A stretch of DNA of 25,372 nucleotides from Bacillus sp. JCM 19058. GTDB taxonomy: Bacteria; Bacillota; Bacilli; Bacillales_H; Bacillaceae_D. A model generated the notes under the pieces. The model was not told the DNA's origin. It was given only the letters and a program-made list of their open reading frames with translations, and ran no database searches. Made by a program: the position numbers and the translations under genes. Each line of letters starts with the position of its first letter. Positions within the stretch are counted from its first letter, which is position 1. This document shows, piece by piece, positions 17,047 to 25,372 of this stretch. The stretch spans positions 1-25,372 of the forward strand of contig BAXO01000077.1 of NCBI GenBank assembly GCA_001310555.1, read 5' to 3'.

Positions 17047-19245
17047 TTACGCTCAATTTCCTCCATAATATAGCTTCAATGATGTCGCCTTCCTTAATAT
17101 CGTTGAAATTCTCTAGTGTAATTCCGCATTCATACCCTGACATTACTTCCTTGGCATCGTCCTTAAATCGTTTCAGTGCATTGATGGCTCCTTCATAAAT
17201 AACAATTCCGTCCCGAATGAGACGAACGGTCGAGTCTCGTGAGATTTTACCGTCTGTTACATAAGACCCAGCAATCGTTCCAATTTTTGAAACCTTAAAT
17301 GTCGTCCGAACCTCGACCTGTCCGATCACCTTTTCTTCAAATTCAGGATCGAGCATTCCTTTCATCGCTGCCTCGATTTCATCAATTGCATCATAAATGA
17401 CGCGATGCAGACGAATATCGACCTTTTCTGCTTCAGCTATCCGTTTTGCATTCATGTCAGGGCGAACATTAAAACCGATAACGATCGCATTTGAAGCTGA
17501 GGCGAGAATAATATCCGATTCCGCAATGGCACCAACGCCGGTATGAATAATATTCACCTTCACGCCTTCTACATCTATCTTTTCAAGCGAGCCCTTCATG
17601 GCTTCAACCGAGCCTTGAACGTCTGCTTTAATGATAATGTTAATATCCTTAACTTCCCCTTGCTGGATTTGTTCAAACAAGTCATCTAAGCTAACCTTCG
17701 AATTCTCTGAACGGCTTTCCTCACGCTGGCGCGACATTCTCGCCTCACCAATTTGGCGAGCCTTTCTCTCATCGGCAAACACTTGAAATTGATCGCCTGC
17801 CTGAGGGACATCATTTAAACCGGTCACCTCAACCGGCGTTGAAGGTCCAACCTCCTTGACACGGCGCCCGAGATCGTTTACCATTGCCCGCACTCGTCCA
17901 TACGTACTTCCGACGACAATCGGATCGCCAACTCTTAACGTACCGCCTTGAACGAGCAGTGTCGCAACCGCACCACGGCCTTTATCAAGCTCAGCCTCGA
18001 TGACGGTCCCACGCGCCCGTTTACTTGGGTTCGCCTTTAATTCCTCGATCTCTGTAACGAGTAAAATCATTTCGAGGAGCTCATCAATACCGGTACCGCC
18101 TAAAGCAGATACATTGACGAAAATCGTGTCTCCTCCCCACGCCTCTGGAACTAACTCAAACTCGGTCAGCTCTTGCATCACGCGGTCTGGGTTCGCCGTT
18201 TCTTTGTCAATTTTGTTGACGGCAACAATAATCGGGACTCCAGCAGCCTTTGCATGGTTAATCGCTTCCTTCGTTTGCGGCATCACACCGTCATCAGCTG
18301 CAACAACGAGAATCGTAATATCCGTAACTTCCGCACCCCGAGCCCGCATCGTTGTAAAAGCAGCATGCCCAGGGGTATCAAGGAATGTGATTTTCTTCCC
18401 GCTAGCTTCGATTTGGTAAGCCCCGATATGCTGTGTAATGCCTCCTGCTTCTCCAGCAGTCACCTTCGTGTGGCGAATGGAATCCAGCAATGTCGTTTTC
18501 CCGTGGTCGACGTGACCCATAATTGTTACAACCGCAGGACGTTCTTGCAATTCTTCTTCCTTGTCTTCATCGATGTAATTTTCGAAATCCATTTCATCTA
18601 TGATGATTTCTTCTTCGACATCAACACCATAGTCACTTGCGATCAACTCAATTGAATCCTTGTCAAGCTCTTGATTAATCGTAGCCATGACCCCAAGAGA
18701 CATAAGCTTTTTAATAATTTCGGAAGGCTCTTTGTGCAGCTTTTTCGCCAGTTCAGCAACCGTCAACGTGCCAGAAAAAGTGATTTTTTCCGGTAACGGC
18801 TTTGGCTTTGGCGGTTCTTGACGCATTTGCTTGCCGCGCTGATTATGCTTCGCGTTCCGGTTTTGCTGCTGGCGATTTTGCCCTTTTTTTCTTGTGCTGG
18901 AATTTTGGCTTAGACCCATGAGCAGCGTTTCCACCATTATTCTTGTTTGGCTTGAATCCCTGCGTCGCGTTTCTACTATTATTTTTGTTTGAAGTCTGCG
19001 TTGCGTTTCCGTTTTTATTCGGATTGGCCGGTTTATTTGCTTGATTGTTCGGCTTACGGCTTTTTTCCGTTTGCTTTTTTTGCTCTTTATCCGAGGACTT
19101 GCCTTCAAGCAAATTGATAGCGTTCTGATCAATAACTGACATATGGTTAGTCACAGCAATGTTTAACGCTTTTAATTTATTTATGACTTCCTTACTTTGC
19201 ATATTTTTTTCTTTTGCGTATTCATATATTCTAATTTTTTTTCAT
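17043..19245 (-). CDS. infB: Translation initiation factor IF-2, three frameshifts
   Basis: IF-2 is the GTPase that brings initiator tRNA to the 30S subunit. It begins [20 protein letters not shown]. Next comes a basic linker rich in Asn and Lys, then [20 protein letters not shown], the G domain ([28 protein letters not shown]), domain II ([20 protein letters not shown]), domain III ([15 protein letters not shown] [14 protein letters not shown]) and the C-terminal tRNA-binding domain ([20 protein letters not shown]). The ATG at 19245 follows GGAGG by seven bases. Breakpoints: the 8-base run 19235-19242 right after the start, the 7-base run 18884-18890 in the linker, and a lost base at about 17072. 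The last one replaces the expected [13 protein letters not shown] end. Corrected, infB stops at 17043 and overlaps ylxP by four bases. About 734 residues. Confidence 0.96.
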
Positions 19246-19261
19246 TTACGTACCTCCAAAT

Positions 19262-19573
19262 TCATTGGTCCAATAATGCGGTCAGCTTTTTGGCAAATCC
19301 TGCATCCTTTATACCAATAACGACCCTTTCAGTCTTTCCGATCGCTCGGCCAAGCGTCTCTCGATCAGAGGCAGTTCGCACAGATACACGATAATGGCCG
19401 CATTTGTCCAATATTTTTTTCTTTGTATTTTCGGAAGCATCCTCAGATAAGAGAACGAGCGCAACCGTTTGATTGCGAACATCCTTTATGACGAGCTCCT
19501 CTCCTGACACGACTTTTCTCGCTCGAGCAGCCAAACCGAGGAGAGACAGCCAGCTAGATGCAGCGCCACTCAT
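19262..19573 (-). CDS. ylxQ: L7Ae-family ribosomal-like protein YlxQ
   Basis: An intact 103-residue protein with SLLGLAARARKVVSGEELVI, ALVLLSEDASENTKKKI and VIGIKDAGFAKKLTALL. It has the L7Ae/L30e fold that binds kink-turn RNA; in B. subtilis it is also named RplGA. The ATG at 19573 lies seven bases after GGAG and overlaps the ylxR TGA by ATGA, so ylxR and ylxQ are coupled. The infB ATG follows 16 bases after its stop. Confidence 0.94.
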   Translation of the reverse strand: MSGAASSWLSLLGLAARARKVVSGEELVIKDVRNQTVALVLLSEDASENTKKKILDKCGHYRVSVRTASDRETLGRAIGKTERVVIGIKDAGFAKKLTALLDQ

Positions 19574-19845
19574 TCCTTGACTCCACGTTTTCGCAGCGTT
19601 TCCAGCTCCTCGTACAGCTCAGGGCTGACCTGGACGTTCAAGTGCTTAGACAGAATGTCTTTCTTTTTAGCGAGCGCAAAGCAATCTTCGTCATTGCTAA
19701 TATAAGCACCGCGCCCATTTTTCTTACCGGTTGGATCAATGGTTACTACCCCGTCCGGAGAACGGACGATTCGAATAAGCTCTTTCTTCGGCTTCATTTC
19801 ATTCGTCACAACACATTTTCGAAGAGGGACTTTTCTTTGCTTCAT
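19570..19845 (-). CDS. ylxR: YlxR family RNA-binding protein (RnpM)
   Basis: A 91-residue protein starting MKQRKVPLRKCVVTNEMKPK with ELIRIVRSPDGVVTIDPTGK, NGRGAYISNDEDC and LSKHLNVQVSPELYEEL. These are the YlxR family marks. B. subtilis YlxR has been reported to bind RNase P RNA and modulate its activity, hence the name RnpM. The ATG at 19845 follows AAAGGAG by eight bases. The frame stays open upstream to 19947 but that part has no ribosome site and is not family-like. Both ylxR and ylxQ are intact. Confidence 0.94.
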   Translation of the reverse strand: MKQRKVPLRKCVVTNEMKPKKELIRIVRSPDGVVTIDPTGKKNGRGAYISNDEDCFALAKKKDILSKHLNVQVSPELYEELETLRKRGVKE

Positions 19846-19969
19846 CGCTCCATCTCCTTTTGCTTTTTTTTCAGAAGGCTTCCCCACTATAGCCGACCCG
19901 CACCGAGCTGCTGCCTTATCGCCCATCAGCTGTCGTACGGTCGACACTTCTACCGAAATTCACAGGGTG

Positions 19970-21112
19970 TTAATCTTGCTCTGTTTCGCTTTCTTCCCCG
20001 ATTAAAGCTTCTTCATCATTCACGTTGTCTACGTGGGCAAGCTCTTCCGCGTCCTCCGACTCATCCAGCAAACCGAGTTCGAGCGCTTCTGATTCGCTTT
20101 TTATGTCAATTTTCCAGCCTGTTAATTTTGCGGCTAACCGCGCATTTTGACCTCGTTTACCAATCGCAAGCGAAAGCTGATAATCTGGAACGATGACTTG
20201 TGTCATTTTTTCCTCTTCATTCACATTAACCTTGACAACCTTTGATGGGCTCAATGAATTTGCGACGTAAGTTACAGGGTCTTCTGACCAGCGAACGATG
20301 TCAATCTTCTCGCCCTTCAGCTCATCGACGATCGTCTGAACACGCTGCCCTCTCGGTCCAACGCATGCTCCTACCGGATCAACCTCCGGGTTTTCGGCGT
20401 GCACGGCAATTTTCGAACGATCCCCCGCCTCTCTTGAAACCGATTTGATTTCTACAGTTCCATCATAAATTTCAGGAACCTCTAACTCAAAGAGACGCTT
20501 CAATAATCCAGGATGAGTTCTTGAGATTAAAATCTGGGGGCCTTTTGTCGTTTTCTCTACCTTTGTTATATAAGCCTTAATTCGGTCGTTGTGACGGTAC
20601 GCTTCATTTGGCATCTGCTCGTTGGCCGGCAGAAGCGCTTCGACCTTTCCTAAATCGACGTAAATAAAGCGGTGGTCCTGGCGCTGGACGATACCCGTCA
20701 TAATATCTTCTTCGCGATCGATAAAGTCAGAATAAATAATTCCCCGCTCTGCTTCCCGTACCCGCTGCGTGACGACCTGCTTGGCCGTTTGTGCAGCAAT
20801 GCGGCCAAAGTCCTTTGGCGTTACTTCAATTTCAACAATGTCATCAACCTCATAGTTGAAGTTCATTTCCTTCGCCTCTGCGATCGATATTTCTAGCCTT
20901 GCATCAAACACTTCTTCAACAATTGTTTTGCGGGCAAAGACGCGAATACTTCCATTATCACGGTTTACATCAACGCGTACGTTTTGCGCCGAGCTAAAGT
21001 TGCGTTTATAACCTGAGATCAAGGCAGCTTCGATCGCTTCAATGATAACCTCCTTACTGATCCCTTTTTCTTTTTCCAATGTTGATAAAGCATCCATAAA
21101 TTCGCTATTCAT
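19970..21112 (-). CDS. nusA: Transcription termination/antitermination factor NusA
   Basis: An intact 380-residue NusA, slightly longer than B. subtilis. The N-terminal RNA-polymerase-binding domain begins MNSEFMDALSTLEKEKGISK and contains AALISGYKRNF. The S1 domain has GIVQRQDHRFIYVDLGKVEA. KH1 and KH2 include ISRTHPGLLKRLFELEVPEI, DPVGACVGPRGQRVQTIVDE and LAIGKRGQNARLAAKLTGWK. The C-terminal tail is acidic (DESEDAEELAHVDNVNDEEA) and lacks the extra repeats seen in proteobacteria. The ATG at 21112 follows AGGGGG by about ten bases. It is the longest gene here without any frame break. The 124 bases to ylxR contain no clear terminator. Confidence 0.98.
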   Translation of the reverse strand: MNSEFMDALSTLEKEKGISKEVIIEAIEAALISGYKRNFSSAQNVRVDVNRDNGSIRVFARKTIVEEVFDARLEISIAEAKEMNFNYEVDDIVEIEVTPKDFGRIAAQTAKQVVTQRVREAERGIIYSDFIDREEDIMTGIVQRQDHRFIYVDLGKVEALLPANEQMPNEAYRHNDRIKAYITKVEKTTKGPQILISRTHPGLLKRLFELEVPEIYDGTVEIKSVSREAGDRSKIAVHAENPEVDPVGACVGPRGQRVQTIVDELKGEKIDIVRWSEDPVTYVANSLSPSKVVKVNVNEEEKMTQVIVPDYQLSLAIGKRGQNARLAAKLTGWKIDIKSESEALELGLLDESEDAEELAHVDNVNDEEALIGEESETEQD

Positions 21113-21169
21113 GGACTTTATTTCCCCCTTTCTGATCTACACTCATCCGTTGCGCGCATCCAAAACCTA

Positions 21170-21638
21170 TTAAATCAATATTGCCAGCCTCGCGTTAGCG
21201 ACTTTATCATACGGAATCGTATAGGTACGAACAGTCGTCTTCTGCTTTACTTCTACAGTAAGACTCTTTCCATCGAATTGCTTGAGGCGTCCTTCAAACG
21301 CCTTTTCGCCGTCAATCGGCTCATAGGTATCAAAAAACGTTTTTGCCGATCGATTTTTGAATATCCTCCGCCTTTTTTAACGGGCGTTCGGCACCTGGCG
21401 AAGATACCTCAAGAAAATAAGCTTGCGAAATCGGATCGAGCTCGTCGAGTTTTTCACTTAGCCTTTCACTAACCGTACTACAATCTTCTAAATCAACCCC
21501 ACTTTCGGAATCTATAAATACTCGTAAAAACCAGTTGGGTCCTTCTTTTTTGAATTCGACATCGGCCAGCTCTAGAGCAAGCTCGTCTAAAATTGGGGCA
21601 ACTAGCTCCGCTGTGAGGTTTGTCACCTTTTTACTCAA
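21170..21638 (-). CDS. rimP: Ribosome maturation factor RimP, one frameshift
   Basis: RimP (YlxS) acts in 30S subunit maturation. The N-terminal domain has [60 protein letters not shown] and [15 protein letters not shown]. After GKNV the frame breaks at a 6-base A/T run (21332-21337). Five bases give [20 protein letters not shown] and eight give one residue more, which matches B. subtilis spacing better; either continues to [13 protein letters not shown] and a TAA at 21170. Total about 155 residues, as expected. The start is a TTG at 21638, seven bases after AAGGAGG. First gene of the nusA-infB operon. Confidence 0.94.
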
Positions 21639-21721
21639 CCTTTGTCCTCCTTCTCATCACGTTTATCTTAGAGGCTGTGCAAAGAGTTCGCGAAAATCGT
21701 TAAGCTGTTTTTGAACAACGA

Positions 21722-21743
21722 AAGAGTGGGTTTCCCCACTCTT
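21722..21743 (-). promoter_or_regulatory. GNRA hairpin in the rimP-nusA leader
   Basis: AAGAGTGGG pairs perfectly with CCCACTCTT around GAAA, a GNRA tetraloop. It sits between the candidate promoter at 21775-21803 and the rimP start, so it would be within the mRNA leader. The tail TCGTTGTTC is a poor U-tract; it could be a weak attenuator or a regulatory or stability structure rather than a polC terminator. Confidence 0.6.
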
Positions 21744-21774
21744 CCCGCGACATATTCTAAGTATTACCATAAAT

Positions 21775-21803
21775 ACAATATCATACTCTTTCAGGGTTTG
21801 CAA
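21775..21803 (-). promoter_or_regulatory. Candidate sigma-A promoter for the rimP-nusA-infB operon
   Basis: TTGCAA (21798-21803), a 17-base spacer, then TATTGT (21775-21780) on the minus strand; both boxes match four of six. It lies about 137 bases upstream of rimP. A promoter is expected before this operon. TATGAT in the same spacer is an alternative -10 but with poor spacing. Confidence 0.45.
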
Positions 21804-22046
21804 CTATACAAGGGCAGCAATGCCGCACCAATTCTCGATTTGGGAACAACCGTTCCGCGCCGAATTGATCCCAAAAGTAAACACTAGAACGAAAAGAAAT
21901 GGAACGGGTAGTCCTTTATACTCGAGCAATGAATCTGTCCCTACGCACTTCGGAGGTCGCCTGTTTCCTTGAAATACGTCCTAGCACACGAGCAACACGG
22001 CCTTTCTGACGCCCGATTAATAAATGAAGCAGTGAAACTATCAAAC
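21804..22046. other. Intergenic region between polC and the rimP promoter
   Basis: About 240 bases downstream of polC. A small GGAAC/GTTCC hairpin with a GGTT loop occurs at about 21842-21855 but lacks a U-tract. I see no coding potential and no clear polC terminator. Confidence 0.5.
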
Positions 22047-25000
22047 TTATTCTTTTAAAAAAAAGGAAAGCTGGTTCGACTCAGGCATGCCTTCTAAGCA
22101 GCCATGCAGATCGAGATGCTCCAGTACCGTTTTTGTCAGCTTGCTCCGCTGCTGTAAATCCTCTTTTGAGAGGAATTCGCCGTCCTTTCTCGCCTCGGCA
22201 ATGTTTATGGCCGCGTTCGTCCCGACACCCGTCATTGCGTTAAATGGAGGAAGAAGCGAATCTCCTTCGACGATGAAATCTGTCGCGTTTGAACGATACA
22301 AATCTACCTTTTTAAAGGAAAACCCGCGTTCACACATTTCCAATGCTAACTCAAGCACTGTTAATACCGCCTTTTCTTTCGGCGCGGCATCGAGACCTTT
22401 TCGATTAATTTCTTCAATTTTGGCGCGAATCGCCGCCGAGCCTTTTATCATCGTATCAAGATCAAAATCATCAGCTCTAACCGTAAAGTACGCCGCATAA
22501 TAAAGGATTGGAAAATACACTTTAAAATAGGCAATCCTAACAGCCATTAGCACATAAGCAGCGGCATGTGCTTTCGGAAACATGTATTTGATTTTCAAAC
22601 ACGAGCCAATGTACCAATCAGGAACACCGTGCTCCTTCATCGTTTCAATCCATTCAGCTGCAGCCCTTTACCTTTCCGGACAAACTCCATAATTTTGAAG
22701 GCAACGGAAGGCTCGAGCCCTTTATAAATTAAATAAACCATAATGTCGTCACGACAGCCGATTACATCCTTTAATTCGCACGTCCCGTTGTAAATCAGCT
22801 CGTTGGCATTATTGAGCCAGACGTCGGTTCCGTGGGAAAGCCCAGATATTTGCACAAGCTCAGAGAAAGTACTCGGCTTCGTTTCCTCGAGCATTTGTCG
22901 GACGAAGCGTGTTCCGAACTCAGGAATGCCAAGCGTACCGGTTTTGCACAATATTTGCTCTTCATCGACGCCAAGTACTTCCGGACCACTGAATATTTTC
23001 ATCACTTCCGGATCATCGGTTGGAATCGTCTTCGGATCGATCCCGCTCAAATCCTGAAGCATCCGAATGACCGTCGGATCATCGTGCCCGAGAATATCAA
23101 GCTTGAGTAAGTTATCATGGATCGAGTTGAAATCAAAATGAGTCGTTTTCCATTCCGCTTTTTTATCGTCGGCAGGAAATTGAATTGGACAGAAGTCGTG
23201 AATGTCCATATAATCCGGCACGACAATGATTCCACCAGGGTGCTGCCCTGTCGTCCGCTTAACACCAGTGCAGCCGTTAACGAGTCGATCGATTTCGGCA
23301 CCTCGCATTTGCAGATCGTGATCTCCTTGATAGCCTTTCACATAGCCGTACGCCGTTTTTTTTCTGCCACAGTGCCAATCGTCCCAGCACGATATACATA
23401 TTCCTCGCCAAAAAGCTCCTTCGTGTAATGGTGGGCACGAGGCTGGTACTCACCCGAAAAGTTCAAATCTATATCCGGCACCTTATCCCCTTTAAAGCCG
23501 AGGAAGGTTTCAAACGGAATATCCTGCCCATCTTTAATATAGGCCGTTCCGCACTCCGGACAATCCTTATTGGGCAAATCATAGCCCGAGCCGATCGAAC
23601 CATCGTCAAAGAAATGGGAGTGATGACAGTTTGGACATACATAATGAGGAGGTAGCGGATTCACCTCAGTAATTTCAGTCATTGTCGCTACGAATGACGA
23701 GCCGACCGAGCCCCTGGAGCCAACAAGGTAGCCATCGTTCAACGATTTTTTCACGAGTTTATGAGAGATTAAATAAATGACGGCAAACCCGTGGCCGATA
23801 ATACTGCTTAGTTCCTTTTCTATCCTGGCCTCGACGAGTTCCGGCAGCTCTTCCCCGTAAATCGAGCGTGCTCGCTTATAGCTCATTTCGCGTATTTCCG
23901 TGTCTGCTCCTTCGATTTTTGGCGTGTACAGGTCATCGGGTATCGGCTGAATATCTCCGCAAAGATCTGCAATTTTCTGCGTGTTTTCAACGACGATCTC
24001 CTTCGCTTTTTCAGCGCCAATAAATTGAAAGGCTTCCAGCATTTCGCCGGTCGTGCGAAAATGAACCTGCGGCAGCGTTTGCTTGTTTAATGGATTGGCT
24101 CCTCCTTGGGAAGCGATCAAAATTTTACGATAAATATAATCTTCCTCATCAAGATAATGCACGTTACCGGTCGCCACGACTGGCTTATTCAGCTTTTCTC
24201 CAAGGGAAACAACCTTTGTGACAATATCCTCCAGTGCCTGCTTATTTTTAACAAGCTCTTTTTCAATGAGATGCTGGTAGTTATCTAGCGGCTGCACCTC
24301 GATATAATCGTAAAATCCGGCAATTTGTTCCACCTCTCGAACGATTTTTGCATCATTCCTTCAAAAATCTCGCCTTGATCGCAGGCACTGCCGATTAAAA
24401 GTCCTTGCCGATGCTTCTGCAGCTGGGAGCGCGGAATTCGTGGCGTCCGAAAGAAATAATCGACATGCGCCATCGAAACGAGATGATAGAGATTTTTTAA
24501 GCCTTCTTGATTTTGTGCCAAAATTGTACAATGCGACGGACGTTGTCGGTGGAAATTTCCTTGTCCCATATTATTGTTAAGCTCATCGTGAAACATCACT
24601 TCTTTGTCTACTGCATCTCGCACCATTTTCCAAAGAAGGTAACCGGTCGCTTCAGCATCGTATATTGCCCGGTGATGGCTGACAAGCTCAATATCGAACT
24701 TTTTACAAAGCGTGTTTAAGCGGTGGTTTTTCAATTCGGGGTATAAAAAGCGACCTAACTCCAGCGTATCAATGACCGGATTGGTTGCTTCCCCTAAGCC
24801 AATTTTCTGAAATCCGACGTTAATGAAGCCCATATCAAAGCTAGCATTGTGGGCAACAAGCACCGCATCGCCAACAAAGGCTTGAAAATCGCGCAAAACA
24901 TCGCCGACTTCAGGTTGCCCCTTAACCATGTCATCGGTAATCCCAGTTAGTTCAATGATCGTGTTCGTTAGCGGCTCATGCGGATCGGCAAACGATTCGA

Positions 25001-25372
25001 AGCGATCGACGATTTCTCCGCCTTTTATTTTGACTGCTGCTAGCTCGATAATCGTATTGTAAACTGCCGACAGTCCCGTAGTTTCCACGTCGAAGACGAC
25101 GTATTCTTCCTCAAGTAAAGGCCGATGCGCCTCATTATAAGCAATAGGAACGCCATCATCGACGAGGTTCGCTTCTAAACCGTACAAAATTTTGACCCCG
25201 TGCTTTTTTTCCGGCGGCATAGGCTTCCGGAAAGGCCTGAACAACGCCGTGATCGGTAATCGCCACAGCAGAATGTCCCCATTTCGCAGCGCGTTCCACG
25301 TAGCTTCCTGCCGAAACAATTCCATCCATTTGACTCATCGTAGTATGTAAGTGCAGTTCTGCCGCTTCTCAC
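22047..25372 (-). CDS. polC: DNA polymerase III alpha subunit, PolC type (5' end outside window), several frameshifts
   Basis: PolC is the main replicative polymerase of low-GC Gram-positives. About 1108 codons are present; roughly the first 330 residues (N-terminal and OB domains) lie beyond the window. In order: PHP domain ([27 protein letters not shown]), inserted 3'-5' exonuclease ([44 protein letters not shown]), rest of PHP, polymerase core with a zinc knuckle (CPNCHH and CPECGTAY), catalytic [65 protein letters not shown], and [20 protein letters not shown]. Frame breaks: lost bases at about 25362, 24336 and 22671; extra bases in runs 25204-25210 and 23356-23363. The 8-base run 22057-22064 changes the end: with seven bases it ends NQLSFF with stop at 22055, the family form. 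Followed by rimP as in B. subtilis. Confidence 0.97.

Noticed and set aside
25..25372. Interpretation of the broken genes as genome-wide pseudogenisation.
   Set aside because: Breaks hit essential genes, always keep the rest of the protein conserved, and lack nonsense substitutions; only the plus-strand kinase shows real decay.
1..25372. Mobile elements, CRISPR arrays, phage genes, or a novel defence or biosynthetic cluster.
   Set aside because: No transposase, integrase, repeat-spacer array or unfamiliar conserved gene group was seen. Apart from the pseudogene, all coding space is explained by known core genes.

Overview
The window is a housekeeping and sporulation block from a spore-forming low-GC Gram-positive bacterium, almost certainly Bacillaceae. 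The evidence is a PolC-type DNA polymerase III, the dipicolinate synthase pair dpaA/dpaB, RNase J2, and a gene order that matches Bacillus subtilis: polC-rimP-nusA-ylxR-ylxQ-infB-ylxP-rbfA-truB-ribF-rpsO-pnp-ylxY-mlpA-ymxH-dpaA-dpaB-asd-dapG-dapA-rnjB. All of these genes lie on the minus strand, so the window reads right to left. The species cannot be fixed from the sequence alone.

Layout from high to low coordinates. 22047-25372 is the C-terminal three quarters of polC. 17043-21638 is the nusA-infB translation/transcription operon: rimP, nusA, ylxR, ylxQ, infB and then ylxP. It has a candidate promoter and a GNRA leader hairpin upstream of rimP. 14381-16725 holds rbfA, truB and ribF. 11543-14094 holds rpsO and pnp, each with its own terminator and a candidate sigma-A promoter. 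8507-11136 holds ylxY, mlpA and ymxH, a polysaccharide-deacetylase-like protein, an M16 peptidase and a PRC-barrel protein. 6555-8052 is dpaA-dpaB behind a consensus sigma-K promoter. 2957-6292 is asd-dapG-dapA, which makes the diaminopimelate/lysine branch intermediates that DpaAB turn into dipicolinate. 25-1693 is rnjB.

Two things stand out. First, most genes, including essential ones (polC, infB, asd, dapA), are cut by single-base indels of two kinds: extra A/T bases in runs of mostly 7-8, and single-base losses in short runs elsewhere. Each lesion is repaired cleanly by one or two bases and then gives a full family-length protein. I read this as base-calling or assembly error rather than gene decay, so each gene is listed as one full-length CDS with its breakpoints. 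Second, a plus-strand, truly decayed phosphotransferase (APH-family) pseudogene with nonsense codons sits between dapA and rnjB, which are neighbours in B. subtilis.

I found no CRISPR array, tRNA, rRNA, insertion sequence or phage gene. I also found no convincing undescribed system.
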